From Qipengyuania sphaerica (GTDB taxonomy: Bacteria > Pseudomonadota > Alphaproteobacteria > Sphingomonadales > Sphingomonadaceae): 64,000 nucleotides of DNA. The notes beneath the pieces were generated by a model, which searched no databases, had not been told where the DNA came from, and worked only from the letters and a program-made list of their open reading frames with translations. Where the stretch lies: the NCBI RefSeq assembly GCF_019711595.1, contig NZ_JAIGNR010000001.1, forward strand, positions 682,001-746,000, given 5' to 3'. This document shows, in pieces, positions 45,663 through 53,749 of this stretch. Position 1 is the first letter of the stretch. The number at the start of each line of letters is the position of its first letter. The translations under genes and the position numbers were made by a program.

Positions 45663-45708
45663 AACTTACCGGACCCTTCGGATCGCAACCGGCCCCGGAC
45701 AAATCGCT

Positions 45709-46380
45709 TCAGCGGCAGAAGCTGCCGTTGCCGTGCTCGAGATGCAAATGGTCGTGATGGGCCGCATTGTAATCGGGACCGAGCACGGTGCCGAAGCGCT
45801 TGCAGGCGCTGCGGTGGACCACGCGCAGGAACTCGCGTTCCTTCTCGCTGGCATTCCACCCGTTCTTCACGCTGATGCGCCGCCCGTCGGCCAGGACGAA
45901 GGCGCCCACGTCGACCGCCTCGGCGCGCGAATGGGCGGACAAGCGTCCGGTCCCCGCAACGTTGCGGCAGGAATAGCTGCCCATGGTCTCGATCCTTACT
46001 AGCGGGCTGCCGAGGATCTGGCGCGCTGCGCGATCGACGCCGTAACGCGCCCAGCCAGAGAAAATATTGGCCAGCGGGCAGGCGAGGGGGCCGAGGTTGG
46101 TCACGGTAAGCGGGCCGAGATCGCCGCCCACGCGCTCTAGCTGGACGCTGTCGAGTGCCTGGCAACCTGCACCATAATACTTGTCTGAAAGAGGTGCGAA
46201 TTGCGCACCGCTGGCGCTCAGCTCGCTGACACACTGGCGTGCGGCGGGCTTTTCCCAATTGACCGATCCACTTCCGCTGCTGGCGGGCGCGCGGGGTACG
46301 GGTTCACGAGTGTCCGGAGCTACGCCGCATCCTGCCAAGGCAAAGGGGAGAGAGAAAACCAGGGCAGTGATGCGGCGCAT
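45709..46380 (-). CDS. Extensin-family (extensin-like C-terminal) lipoprotein
   Basis: 223 residues. Lipobox LAGC gives Cys18. The mature domain matches the bacterial extensin-like C-terminal domain, related to zinc D-Ala-D-Ala peptidases: SAHSRAEAVDVGAFVLADG (His and Asp ligands) and HHDHLHLEHGNG. It is probably a periplasmic cell-wall peptidase or hydrolase. Four or more cysteines (CRNVAG, CKRFG, CPLAN) may form disulfides. It faces the LuxR-type gene and diverges from sdpR across 97 bases. Confidence 0.86.
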   Translation of the reverse strand: MRRITALVFSLPFALAGCGVAPDTREPVPRAPASSGSGSVNWEKPAARQCVSELSASGAQFAPLSDKYYGAGCQALDSVQLERVGGDLGPLTVTNLGPLACPLANIFSGWARYGVDRAARQILGSPLVRIETMGSYSCRNVAGTGRLSAHSRAEAVDVGAFVLADGRRISVKNGWNASEKEREFLRVVHRSACKRFGTVLGPDYNAAHHDHLHLEHGNGSFCR

Positions 46381-46453
46381 GCAGGGCCATTTAAGGCGGA
46401 TATGGTTAACACCGCGCTAACGACGATCGCAAAAATTGCGATGGACACGAATC

Positions 46454-46473
46454 ATTTAGCCTATTAGCTAAAT
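46454..46473. promoter_or_regulatory. Inverted repeat at the sdpR start
   Basis: ATTTAGC (46454-46460) and GCTAAAT (46467-46473) are perfect 7-base arms around CTATTA. The repeat ends four bases before the sdpR ATG and leaves no room for a Shine-Dalgarno, so it probably overlaps the promoter and acts as the ArsR-type autorepressor site. A further TAGCTA lies just after it. Confidence 0.6.
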
Positions 46474-46477
46474 AGCT

Positions 46478-46780
46478 ATGGCGAATGTATTCGATGCCCT
46501 GTCCCATCCTATCCGGCGCGAGGTGCTGGAGCTGTTGAAGCACGGTGGAATGACTGCAGGCGATCTGGCGGACCATTTCCCGGTTTCGAAACCGACCATG
46601 TCTGGGCACTTCGCCAAGCTGAAGGCCGCTGGCCTGATCCTCGGTGAAAATCGCTCCGGCAGTATCGTCTACACGCTCAATATGTCGACGCTGGAAGAGG
46701 CGCTGCATGGCTTCATGAACCGGATGGATATGCACCGCGGGGCATCCGGCGCCGACCCACGCAACGGAGAGAGGATATGA
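46478..46780 (+). CDS. ArsR-family autorepressor, SdpR type
   Basis: 100 residues, winged-helix protein with the SdpR-type start FDALSHPIRREVLELLKHGGMTAGDLADHFPVSKPTMSGHFAKLKAAGLI. No metal-binding cysteines of classical ArsR sensors are visible. The gene overlaps sdpI by four bases (ATGA). In Bacillus SdpR is sequestered by SdpI to sense a killing peptide; here the same pairing suggests a membrane-sensed repressor. There is no ribosome site before the ATG, so the mRNA may be leaderless. Confidence 0.87.
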   Translation: MANVFDALSHPIRREVLELLKHGGMTAGDLADHFPVSKPTMSGHFAKLKAAGLILGENRSGSIVYTLNMSTLEEALHGFMNRMDMHRGASGADPRNGERI

Positions 46781-47439
46781 AAACCGTGCGGCCCTTGGTG
46801 GCCAGCCTGGCGCTCGCCGCGCTGATGGCGATATTCGCGTTTGTAACCGCGGAGCGGCTGCCCGCAGACGCCCTGCTGCCGACGCACTGGAATGCCAGCG
46901 GCGAGCCCGACAAGTTCTCGGATGCGTTGACGGCGCTGCTGCTGCCCGCCTTTCTTGCGGGCGGTATAGCCTTGCTGTTGGCCGTGATACCTCGGATCGA
47001 GCCGCTGCAGGATAAGCTCGAAGGATCGGCCCCGCTGCTGCGTGCAGCCTGGATCGGCGTGATGCTGCTATTCGTCCTCATCCAGCTGACGATCGGCTTG
47101 CCCGCGTACGGTATCGACATGCCGGTCAATGCCATAATGCTCGGCATCGGGCTGTTGCTGGTGATGATCGGAAACGCCCTGCCCAAGAGCAGGCCGGGCT
47201 TCTTTGTTGGCATTCGCACGCCATGGGCGATCCTCGATGAGGACAACTGGATTGCTACGCACCGCCTCGGCGGCAAGCTGATGATGCTGGCCGGGCTGGC
47301 AATCGTTGCGGTCAGTCTCTCTCCCGCGAGTGCCGAAACGATTGGCATCGTTGTTCTGGCAGCCGTTTTTGCAGCGGCGCTGGTGCCATTCGCCTATAGC
47401 TGGTGGATCTGGCAAAACCGCACGAAAACTTCGGACTGA
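46777..47439 (+). CDS. SdpI-family membrane protein
   Basis: 220 residues with six or seven hydrophobic helices: an N-terminal DUF1648-like part (LPTHWNASGEPDKF) and a C-terminal SdpI part with RPGFFVGIRTPWAILDEDNW. In Bacillus subtilis the SdpI protein gives immunity to the toxin SDP and sequesters SdpR. The coupling to an SdpR gene here (ATGA overlap) supports that signalling role. No toxin gene is seen nearby. The hydrolase gene follows after 11 bases. Confidence 0.88.
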   Translation: MKTVRPLVASLALAALMAIFAFVTAERLPADALLPTHWNASGEPDKFSDALTALLLPAFLAGGIALLLAVIPRIEPLQDKLEGSAPLLRAAWIGVMLLFVLIQLTIGLPAYGIDMPVNAIMLGIGLLLVMIGNALPKSRPGFFVGIRTPWAILDEDNWIATHRLGGKLMMLAGLAIVAVSLSPASAETIGIVVLAAVFAAALVPFAYSWWIWQNRTKTSD

Positions 47440-47450
47440 GGAGTTTGCCA

Positions 47451-48413
47451 ATGAGAACCGCGCTCGCTTTTGCCCCCCTCTTCGCTTTGCTCGCGGCCCC
47501 GCTGGCGGCACAGGAAGAACTCAGGGTCACGCATGATGGGCTCATGGGCGACCTTGCCGGAACACTCCTCGGCGATCTCGATGAGACGCGGAAACTTGTG
47601 CTCATCATTCCGGGTTCGGGCCCCACCGATCGCGACGGAAACAATCCGCTTGGAGTAAAGGCCGCGCCCTATCGCCTGCTTGCAGAAGCTCTGGCGGAAC
47701 ACGGCATCGCCTCCGTGCGGATCGACAAGCGCGGCATGGCCGGAAGCAAGAACGCAGTGGTCAACGCCAATGACGTGACGGTCGAGGATTATGTCGATGA
47801 TGTCGAAGCGTGGACCCGCCAGCTGGCCGAACGCAGCAGTGGCGAATGCATCTGGGTGCTGGGGCATAGCGAAGGCGGACTGATAGCCATGGCCGCCGCC
47901 GCGCGCGATCCCGTTCCCTATTGCGGCCTGGTGTTGGTTGCGGCTCCGGGAAGAAACCTTTCGGAAATTATCCGCACTCAGATTGCTGCCAATCCCATGG
48001 CCGAACCCTTGCTGCCGCAGGTCGATGACATCATTGCGCGCCTATCGGCAGGTGAGACGGTGCCTGCCGAAGACATACACCCCGGACTGCTCCCCCTCTT
48101 CGGACCCCAGGTGCAGGGACTCATTTCCAGCCTGTTCCGGCAAAACCCATCGGAACTGCTCGCCTCACACGAGCTTCCGGTGCTTATCCTCAATGGGGAC
48201 AAGGATATCCAGACGCCTGATGAAGATGCCGAACTGCTCGCCTCTTCGCGCAGCGATGCGCAGCTTGTCGTGCTACCCGGCGTCAATCATGTGCTGAAGC
48301 GGGTGGAAGGCGATGATCGCGAAGCCAATATCGCGACCTATGCTGACCCTGACTTGCCACTCGCCCCGGGTGTTGCGGATGCGATCGTGCAATTCATCGA
48401 TCAGGCGTCCTAG
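47451..48413 (+). CDS. Exported alpha/beta hydrolase of the sdp operon
   Basis: 320 residues from ATG 47451, preceded by AGGAG and starting a signal peptide (RTALAFAPLFALLAAPLAAQ). Oxyanion segment IIPGSGPTDRDGNNP and nucleophile Ser140 in LGHSEGG are clear; NGDKDIQTP and GVNHVLK give the acid and histidine near the C-terminus. Similar to secreted bacterial esterase/peptidase hydrolases of unknown substrate. As the third gene of an SdpR-SdpI operon it may cleave a membrane-active agent or repair the envelope; that is inference. Its end overlaps the convergent VOC gene by four bases. Confidence 0.85.
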   Translation: MRTALAFAPLFALLAAPLAAQEELRVTHDGLMGDLAGTLLGDLDETRKLVLIIPGSGPTDRDGNNPLGVKAAPYRLLAEALAEHGIASVRIDKRGMAGSKNAVVNANDVTVEDYVDDVEAWTRQLAERSSGECIWVLGHSEGGLIAMAAAARDPVPYCGLVLVAAPGRNLSEIIRTQIAANPMAEPLLPQVDDIIARLSAGETVPAEDIHPGLLPLFGPQVQGLISSLFRQNPSELLASHELPVLILNGDKDIQTPDEDAELLASSRSDAQLVVLPGVNHVLKRVEGDDREANIATYADPDLPLAPGVADAIVQFIDQAS

Positions 48414-48781
48414 TCGGGCGCTGCGACTTGCTCCCAGAGCTCGATCTTGATCCCGTCGGGGTCGAGCAGCCAGGCAAACTTGCCATAGCCTTCATCGACG
48501 CTGTCGAGGATTTCGACCCCCTTGTCTTTCAGCTGCGCGACGAAAGTGTCGAGATCGTCGACGCGCAGGTTGATCATGAAGCCGCCCGTGCCCGGCTTGA
48601 TATACTGGTCGTCCTTGAAGTGGCTGATGAGCGAGTAGGGCGCCTCGCCCGTCTCTTCGCTCCAGCTAAGCTGCGGGCCGTATTCCCCGTCGATGCCGAG
48701 CGTTTCGCGGTACCATGCCCGCGTCGCCTCGGGATCCTTCACGACGTAGAAAACACCGCCCAGTCCGGTAACTTTCGCCAT
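48410..48781 (-). CDS. Glyoxalase/VOC-family protein
   Basis: 123 residues from ATG 48781. VOC pattern KVTGLGGVFYVVKDPEATRAWYRETLGI at the N-terminus and KFAWLLDPDGIKIELWEQ at the C-terminus, the latter with the metal-ligand Glu of the family. A short domain of two beta-alpha-beta-beta-beta units. It could be a glyoxalase, a dioxygenase-like enzyme or an antibiotic-binding protein; the substrate cannot be told. It lies 11 bases after the gamma-glutamyltransferase gene and may be in its operon, possibly linking to glutathione metabolism. Confidence 0.85.
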   Translation of the reverse strand: MAKVTGLGGVFYVVKDPEATRAWYRETLGIDGEYGPQLSWSEETGEAPYSLISHFKDDQYIKPGTGGFMINLRVDDLDTFVAQLKDKGVEILDSVDEGYGKFAWLLDPDGIKIELWEQVAAPD

Positions 48782-48792
48782 CCTGCTTTTCC

Positions 48793-50643
48793 TCAGTAAC
48801 CGGCCGCCTGGCCATCCTTGCGCATCTCGGTCGCGCCGGTGAGCACGCCCGTTTCCGGGTCGCGCGCAATGGCCTGGTAGCCGCCGAACATGATGCCGTT
48901 GTCGACCACTTCGACCTTGTGACCCATCGCGCGCAAGGCTTCGATAGTCCCGGTCGGGATGCCGGGTTCGACATAGAGAGTGCCCAGCGGGTCGGCGCTG
49001 GGACCTTCGAGGGCCTCGGTCGGCTGGCGGCCGCCGTCGTGGTTGAAACGTGCCGCATCGCCGGCCTCCTGCAAGTTCATGCCGAAGTCGACGATGTTGA
49101 CCAGAACCTGCACATGGCCCTGCGGCTGCATCCCGCCGCCCATCAGGCCCAGCGTCATGAAGGGCTTTCCGTCCTTCTTCACAAAGGCGGGGATGATCGT
49201 GTGGAAGGGGCGCTTGCCCGGCGCATAGGCATTGGGATGCGCCGGATCGAGGCTGAAGATCTCGCCGCGGTCCTGGAACATGAAGCCGGTGCCGGGCGCA
49301 ACCAGCCCGCCGCCCATACCGCGATAGTTTGACTGGATGAGGCTGACCATCATTCCGTCGCCATCCACAACGGTAAGATAGGTCGTGTCGCCCGGCCCTT
49401 CGAGCTTGGGTTCGCCCGGTCCGAAATCGGGTGTCGCGCGCGCCGGGTCGATCAGGGCAAAGCGTTCGCGCCCGTAGTCCTCGCGGAGCAGTCCCTCGGG
49501 AAAGCGCGCAAAGTCCGGGTCGGCATAGAAGCGCGCTACATCGGCATAGGCGAGCCGCTTGGCTTCCACCATGTAATGCAAGAGTTCGGGACTGCCTCGC
49601 TCCCACTGGGAGAGGTCGATATTCTTGAGGATGTTGACCATCTGCAGGGCTGCGAAGCCCTGTCCATTGGGCGGCAACTCGCAAAGCTCGTATCCGTCCT
49701 TGTATTCGGCGCAGGCCGGTTCGACCCAGTCGGAGCGATGTTCGGCGAAATCCTTACGGGTGAAGGCGCTGCCCTGTGTTTGCAGGTACTTGACCATGAC
49801 CTCGGTCAGCGGCCCATCGTAAAAGGCATCGCGTCCGCCGGAGCCGATGGCCTCCAAAGTATCCGCTAGGTCAGGGTTGCGGAACATTTCGCCTGCTTCG
49901 GGCGGACCTTCGCGGAAATATGTCTCGCGCGCGTTTGAAAAATCGATGTAATCTGCGACCTGTTCATAGGCGCGCAGGCTACGGGCAAAGTAATGCGCGA
50001 TGACCGGCGCAACCGGGTGCCCCTCGCGGGCATAGGTCACGGTCGGCGCGAGAATGTCGTTCATCGGCAGATTGCCGAAGCGTTCGTGAAGAGCGAACCA
50101 AGCATCTACCGTGCCGGGAATTGTCACCGGCATCGCGCCATAGGCGGGTATCGCAAGCTCGCTTCGCGCCATCGCCTTGAACTGTTCGAGCGTATGGCCC
50201 GGCGGAGCGACCTCCAGCGCGTCGATCTGCCGAAGCAATGTTGCCTTCAGCTGCTCTAGCGTCTGGTTCCTTGGCGAACGGCCGGAGCCGTTAATGCCGT
50301 GCAATTTACCCGTTTTCGGATCGTAGATAATGGCGAAGAGATCGCCGCCGATGCCGTTGCCGGTCGGCTCCATCAGCCCGAGTGCGGCATTGGCGGCAAT
50401 CGCTGCATCGACCGCGCTTCCGCCAGCTTTTAGGATATCGAGCGCGACCTGTGTGGCGAGTGGATGCGCGGTCGCCGCCATGCCATGCTGAGCGACCACA
50501 GGACTACGCGACCAGTTGGCGCCCACCGGACGTCCGCCACCGCCGATCTGCTCCTCGACCGGGCGCTGCTCGGCTTCTTCCTGCGCTGCAGATGGCGTCG
50601 CCGCCAGTGCGACTGCCGCTACGCCTGCCAGTATCGCTCGCAT
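48793..50643 (-). CDS. ggt: Gamma-glutamyltransferase
   Basis: 616 residues. Signal peptide (MRAILAGVAAVALAATPSAAQ). The autocleavage nucleophile is Thr420 in GPGDTTYLTVVDGDG, and GNGIGGDLFAIIYD, NSGRSP-like NGSGRSPRNQ and MGGGMQPQGHVQVLVN match the family. It cleaves glutathione and transfers or hydrolyses the gamma-glutamyl group in the periplasm. Length and motif order are normal. Ribosome site GAGGAGA lies just before the ATG. Neighbours are a VOC protein and a proline symporter. Confidence 0.94.
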   Translation of the reverse strand: MRAILAGVAAVALAATPSAAQEEAEQRPVEEQIGGGGRPVGANWSRSPVVAQHGMAATAHPLATQVALDILKAGGSAVDAAIAANAALGLMEPTGNGIGGDLFAIIYDPKTGKLHGINGSGRSPRNQTLEQLKATLLRQIDALEVAPPGHTLEQFKAMARSELAIPAYGAMPVTIPGTVDAWFALHERFGNLPMNDILAPTVTYAREGHPVAPVIAHYFARSLRAYEQVADYIDFSNARETYFREGPPEAGEMFRNPDLADTLEAIGSGGRDAFYDGPLTEVMVKYLQTQGSAFTRKDFAEHRSDWVEPACAEYKDGYELCELPPNGQGFAALQMVNILKNIDLSQWERGSPELLHYMVEAKRLAYADVARFYADPDFARFPEGLLREDYGRERFALIDPARATPDFGPGEPKLEGPGDTTYLTVVDGDGMMVSLIQSNYRGMGGGLVAPGTGFMFQDRGEIFSLDPAHPNAYAPGKRPFHTIIPAFVKKDGKPFMTLGLMGGGMQPQGHVQVLVNIVDFGMNLQEAGDAARFNHDGGRQPTEALEGPSADPLGTLYVEPGIPTGTIEALRAMGHKVEVVDNGIMFGGYQAIARDPETGVLTGATEMRKDGQAAGY

Positions 50644-50682
50644 ATGTCTCTCCTCTGAGGAGAAACGTGTGCAGCCTTGCGG

Positions 50683-52161
50683 TCAGGCTGGCAAGGGCTT
50701 CGCATCGCGGGCGGTCGCCTTGCTGACCAGCCAGATGGCGAGCCATGCGGCGATGAAGCCCGGGACGATTTCGTACAGGCCGCCGTCGAGGCCCGGAAGC
50801 TGGCTGTTCCAGCCCAGCGCAATCCACGCCATGACCGTGCCAGCTCCGATCACGAGGCCCGCAACGGCACCTGCGCCGGTCATCCGGTCCCATGTCAGCG
50901 ACAGGATAATCAGCGGGCCGAAAGCCGCGCCGAACCCGGCCCATGCGTTGGATACGAGGCCAAGCACTTCGCTGTCCGGATCGCTCGCGATCCAGATCGC
51001 GGCGAGGGCGACCAGTGCCACGCATATACGACCGATGTTCACGCTCTCGCGCTCGCTGGCGTTCTTGCGGAAGAAGAGCTTGTAGAAGTCTTCGGTCAGC
51101 GATGACGACGCGACCAGCAGCTGCGAACTGATCGTAGACATGATCGCTGCCAGCAGTGCCGCCAGGAGGAAGCCCGTCACGATCGGGTGGAACAGCAGAT
51201 TGGCAAGCACGATGAAGATCGTCTCGGGGTCGTCGATGACGAGGCCGTTACGCTCGACATAGGCACGCCCGGCAATGCCGATGCCGATCGAGCCCAGGAG
51301 CGCCACGCCCATCCAGGTCATGCCGATGTTGCGCGCGGTCTTGACCTTCTCGACCGTGTCGATCGCCATGAAGCGCACGATGATGTGCGGCTGGCCGAAA
51401 TAGCCCAGGCCCCATGTCACCGCGCTGATGAAGCCCAGCAGTGTCAGCCCGTTGGTCAGGCTCAGGAACCCGTCGACCGGCACCTCGGTAAGCGATCCGC
51501 CCCCTTCGCCGCCGCTGCCGAACATGACCACCAGTGGCATCACCACTAGCGCCAAGACCATGATAAGCCCCTGCACGAAGTCGGTCAGGCTGACTGCGAG
51601 GAAACCGCCGACCATGGTGTAGGCAAGCACGACGAGGCAGGTGATCCAGATGCCAAGCATGTAGTCGCTCATGCCGGTGTCCGGGAAAAGCCCGGCAAAG
51701 CTGGTTTCGAAGAGCTTGCCGCCGCCTACGAGGCCTGCAGCGGTATAGACCGAGAAGAACACCACCACGATGAGCGCCGAGATTACGCGCAGCGCCACGG
51801 CCTTGTCCGGAAACCGGTTGGCGAGGAATTCGGGAATGGTCAGCGCATTGCCGCGCTCTTCGGTCTGCTTGCGCAGGCGCGGGGCGACAACGACCCAGTT
51901 GACCAGAGCGCCGACGAACAGGCCGATGCCGATCCACGCCTCCACCAGGCCGGCAGCGTAAAGCGCGCCCGGCAACCCGAGCAGCAACCAGCCGCTCATG
52001 TCAGAGGCGCCCGCAGACAGCGCTGCGACGGCAGGATGGAGGTTACGTCCCGCGAGGAGGTAGCCCTCGCTGGTGTCGGTCGAATGGCGCCAGGCCCACA
52101 GGCCGATGGCGATCATCAGGACGAAATAAAGTGCGAGTGAAATCAGTGTTCCGGTCTGCAT
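50683..52161 (-). CDS. putP: Sodium/proline symporter
   Basis: 492 residues from ATG 52161, where family members start (QTGTLISLALYFVLMIAIGLWAW); the upstream frame has no conservation. Twelve or thirteen membrane spans, sodium-site segments SAGASDMSGWLLLGLPGALYAAG and LLAAIMSTISSQLLVASSSLTEDFY place it in the solute:sodium symporter family, PutP group. It imports proline with Na+. The 106 bases before it, shared with a divergent membrane protein gene, show no strong dyad. The ggt gene starts 39 bases after its stop. Confidence 0.92.
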   Translation of the reverse strand: MQTGTLISLALYFVLMIAIGLWAWRHSTDTSEGYLLAGRNLHPAVAALSAGASDMSGWLLLGLPGALYAAGLVEAWIGIGLFVGALVNWVVVAPRLRKQTEERGNALTIPEFLANRFPDKAVALRVISALIVVVFFSVYTAAGLVGGGKLFETSFAGLFPDTGMSDYMLGIWITCLVVLAYTMVGGFLAVSLTDFVQGLIMVLALVVMPLVVMFGSGGEGGGSLTEVPVDGFLSLTNGLTLLGFISAVTWGLGYFGQPHIIVRFMAIDTVEKVKTARNIGMTWMGVALLGSIGIGIAGRAYVERNGLVIDDPETIFIVLANLLFHPIVTGFLLAALLAAIMSTISSQLLVASSSLTEDFYKLFFRKNASERESVNIGRICVALVALAAIWIASDPDSEVLGLVSNAWAGFGAAFGPLIILSLTWDRMTGAGAVAGLVIGAGTVMAWIALGWNSQLPGLDGGLYEIVPGFIAAWLAIWLVSKATARDAKPLPA

Positions 52162-52267
52162 GGGGCGGCAGGTAACAAATGAAACCTGTGCTGGCCAGCT
52201 TTGCAGCCAAAGGTAGGTATGCAGGCCGTCGGGGACCGATAGACCGTGCCTGAGCGTTGGTGGCCCG

Positions 52268-53023
52268 ATGCCGATGACGCTGGTCACCTTTGCCATGGCA
52301 CTCGCCTTTTGCGCGGTGCACCTGTTCGTCGGCAGGCTCCGTTGGCTCGAGAGCACGCCGCGAAGCCGCTGGCTGTCCTTCGCGGGCGGTGTGGCAGTGG
52401 GTTACGTGTTCCTGCACATCCTGCCCGAGCTTGGGGCGCATGCGGGGACGTTCGAACAGGCAACAGGGCTCGATGCGCAGCTGGCCGAAGGACTGGTCTA
52501 TACGCTTTCGCTTGCCGGTCTCGCGCTCTTCTACGGGCTGGAACGGGCGCTGGCAGCATCGCGGGACGAACGTATGGAGCGCGAAGGACGCGACCGACCG
52601 CACCACCCTGTCTTCTGGCTGCATATCGGGGCGAGCGCGCTGCTGGTGGCGCTAATCGCATACCTGCTCAACCACCGCGAGGACCCATCACCGGCAGGTT
52701 TGGCACTCTATTTCGCGGCGATGGTCCTGCATTTCATCACTGCCGATTTCGGCACGCGCGCCGACCATCCGGAAATCTACGACGCCCGCGGGCGCTGGGT
52801 TCTGGTTGCGGCTACGTTCGGTGGCTGGGCGCTCGGGCTGTTCGTCGAATTGCCGCCGATGGCGATAGGTTGCCTGTTCGCCTTCGTGGCAGGCGGTATC
52901 GTGCTGTTGGTGCTCAAGGAGGAACTGCCCGAGGACCGCAAGAGCTATTTCCTGCCATTCCTTGGCGGCGCGCTCCTCTACGCCGCGCTGGTGCTGGGCG
53001 AGACGTATCTGGCGACGGGTTAA
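52268..53023 (+). CDS. Integral membrane protein, ZIP-like in part
   Basis: 251 residues with seven or eight hydrophobic helices. The segment GGVAVGYVFLHILPELGAHAG recalls the ZIP-transporter helix FLHILPEL type, and a cytoplasmic loop ERALAASRDERMEREGRDRPHH is charged and His-rich. However the canonical ZIP metal-site HN-x-x-EG is not seen, so transport of zinc is uncertain. It diverges from putP; the ATG is preceded by a modest GGTGG site. A related or unrelated membrane protein gene follows after 66 bases. Confidence 0.62.
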   Translation: MPMTLVTFAMALAFCAVHLFVGRLRWLESTPRSRWLSFAGGVAVGYVFLHILPELGAHAGTFEQATGLDAQLAEGLVYTLSLAGLALFYGLERALAASRDERMEREGRDRPHHPVFWLHIGASALLVALIAYLLNHREDPSPAGLALYFAAMVLHFITADFGTRADHPEIYDARGRWVLVAATFGGWALGLFVELPPMAIGCLFAFVAGGIVLLVLKEELPEDRKSYFLPFLGGALLYAALVLGETYLATG

Positions 53024-53089
53024 ATATCGCTTCCCGCTACTGTTTGCGCCATGTTAGGCCTCGCCAATCGAGGTCGGGGAGGGCAATCG

Positions 53090-53746
53090 ATGGACGAGAT
53101 CACGCATGTCCTGCACGGGGCGATCGGCTTCGGGGCAAGCGCTGCGGCGGTGGTGGCATTGATGGTTCGCAAGGGCGGGTCGTGGCACCGCCGCGCCGGC
53201 TGGGCATTCGTTGCCGGAATGACCTTCGCCGCGCTGACAACCTGGTATTTCATGATCGCACGGCCGTTGCCGCTGGCGATGGTTTCATCGACCCTCACGC
53301 TCTACGCACTCGGCATGGCACTGTTCGCGGTGAATGCGCGCTGGCCGGGCGCGCGCAGGTGGGAATGGGGGTTGTTCGCACTGCTGGCGCTGGTGATGCT
53401 CGGCATGCTGGCGACGGCGGCCAATCTCTATCGCGCCGGGTCCAACCTGTTCCCGGCGCCGCTGGCAATGTTCGCGGTGTTCTCGGTCTTCGCGGTGATT
53501 GACCTGCGCTACCTGCGTGCAGAAGTGATTTCGGGTGCTTCACGAGTGCAACGCCATATGCTGATGATGGCGCTTGCCGTCGCGCAGATGGTGATGGCCC
53601 CGACGATCATAGTCGCGCCTGACATCGGCGTGCCTACAGCCGTGATCGTTTTCGGTTCGCTCTTGCTGGTGCCGCTGATCTATTTCGGCTTCGGCGGCGC
53701 GGCGAGGCGCGCGGCGGCGAGGGCAGTCGCCGCCGACACGGTCTAA
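53090..53746 (+). CDS. DUF2306-like membrane protein
   Basis: 218 residues with six to seven hydrophobic segments. The start MDEITHVLHGAIGFGASAAAVV was chosen because GGGGAGGG sits 7 bases upstream; a longer frame begins 39 bases earlier without support. KGGSWHRRAGWAFVAGMTF and the periodic membrane pattern suggest a DUF2306-type four-helix or heptahelical protein. Function unknown. It ends three bases before the convergent typA gene. Confidence 0.68.
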   Translation: MDEITHVLHGAIGFGASAAAVVALMVRKGGSWHRRAGWAFVAGMTFAALTTWYFMIARPLPLAMVSSTLTLYALGMALFAVNARWPGARRWEWGLFALLALVMLGMLATAANLYRAGSNLFPAPLAMFAVFSVFAVIDLRYLRAEVISGASRVQRHMLMMALAVAQMVMAPTIIVAPDIGVPTAVIVFGSLLLVPLIYFGFGGAARRAAARAVAADTV

Positions 53747-53749
53747 GGC

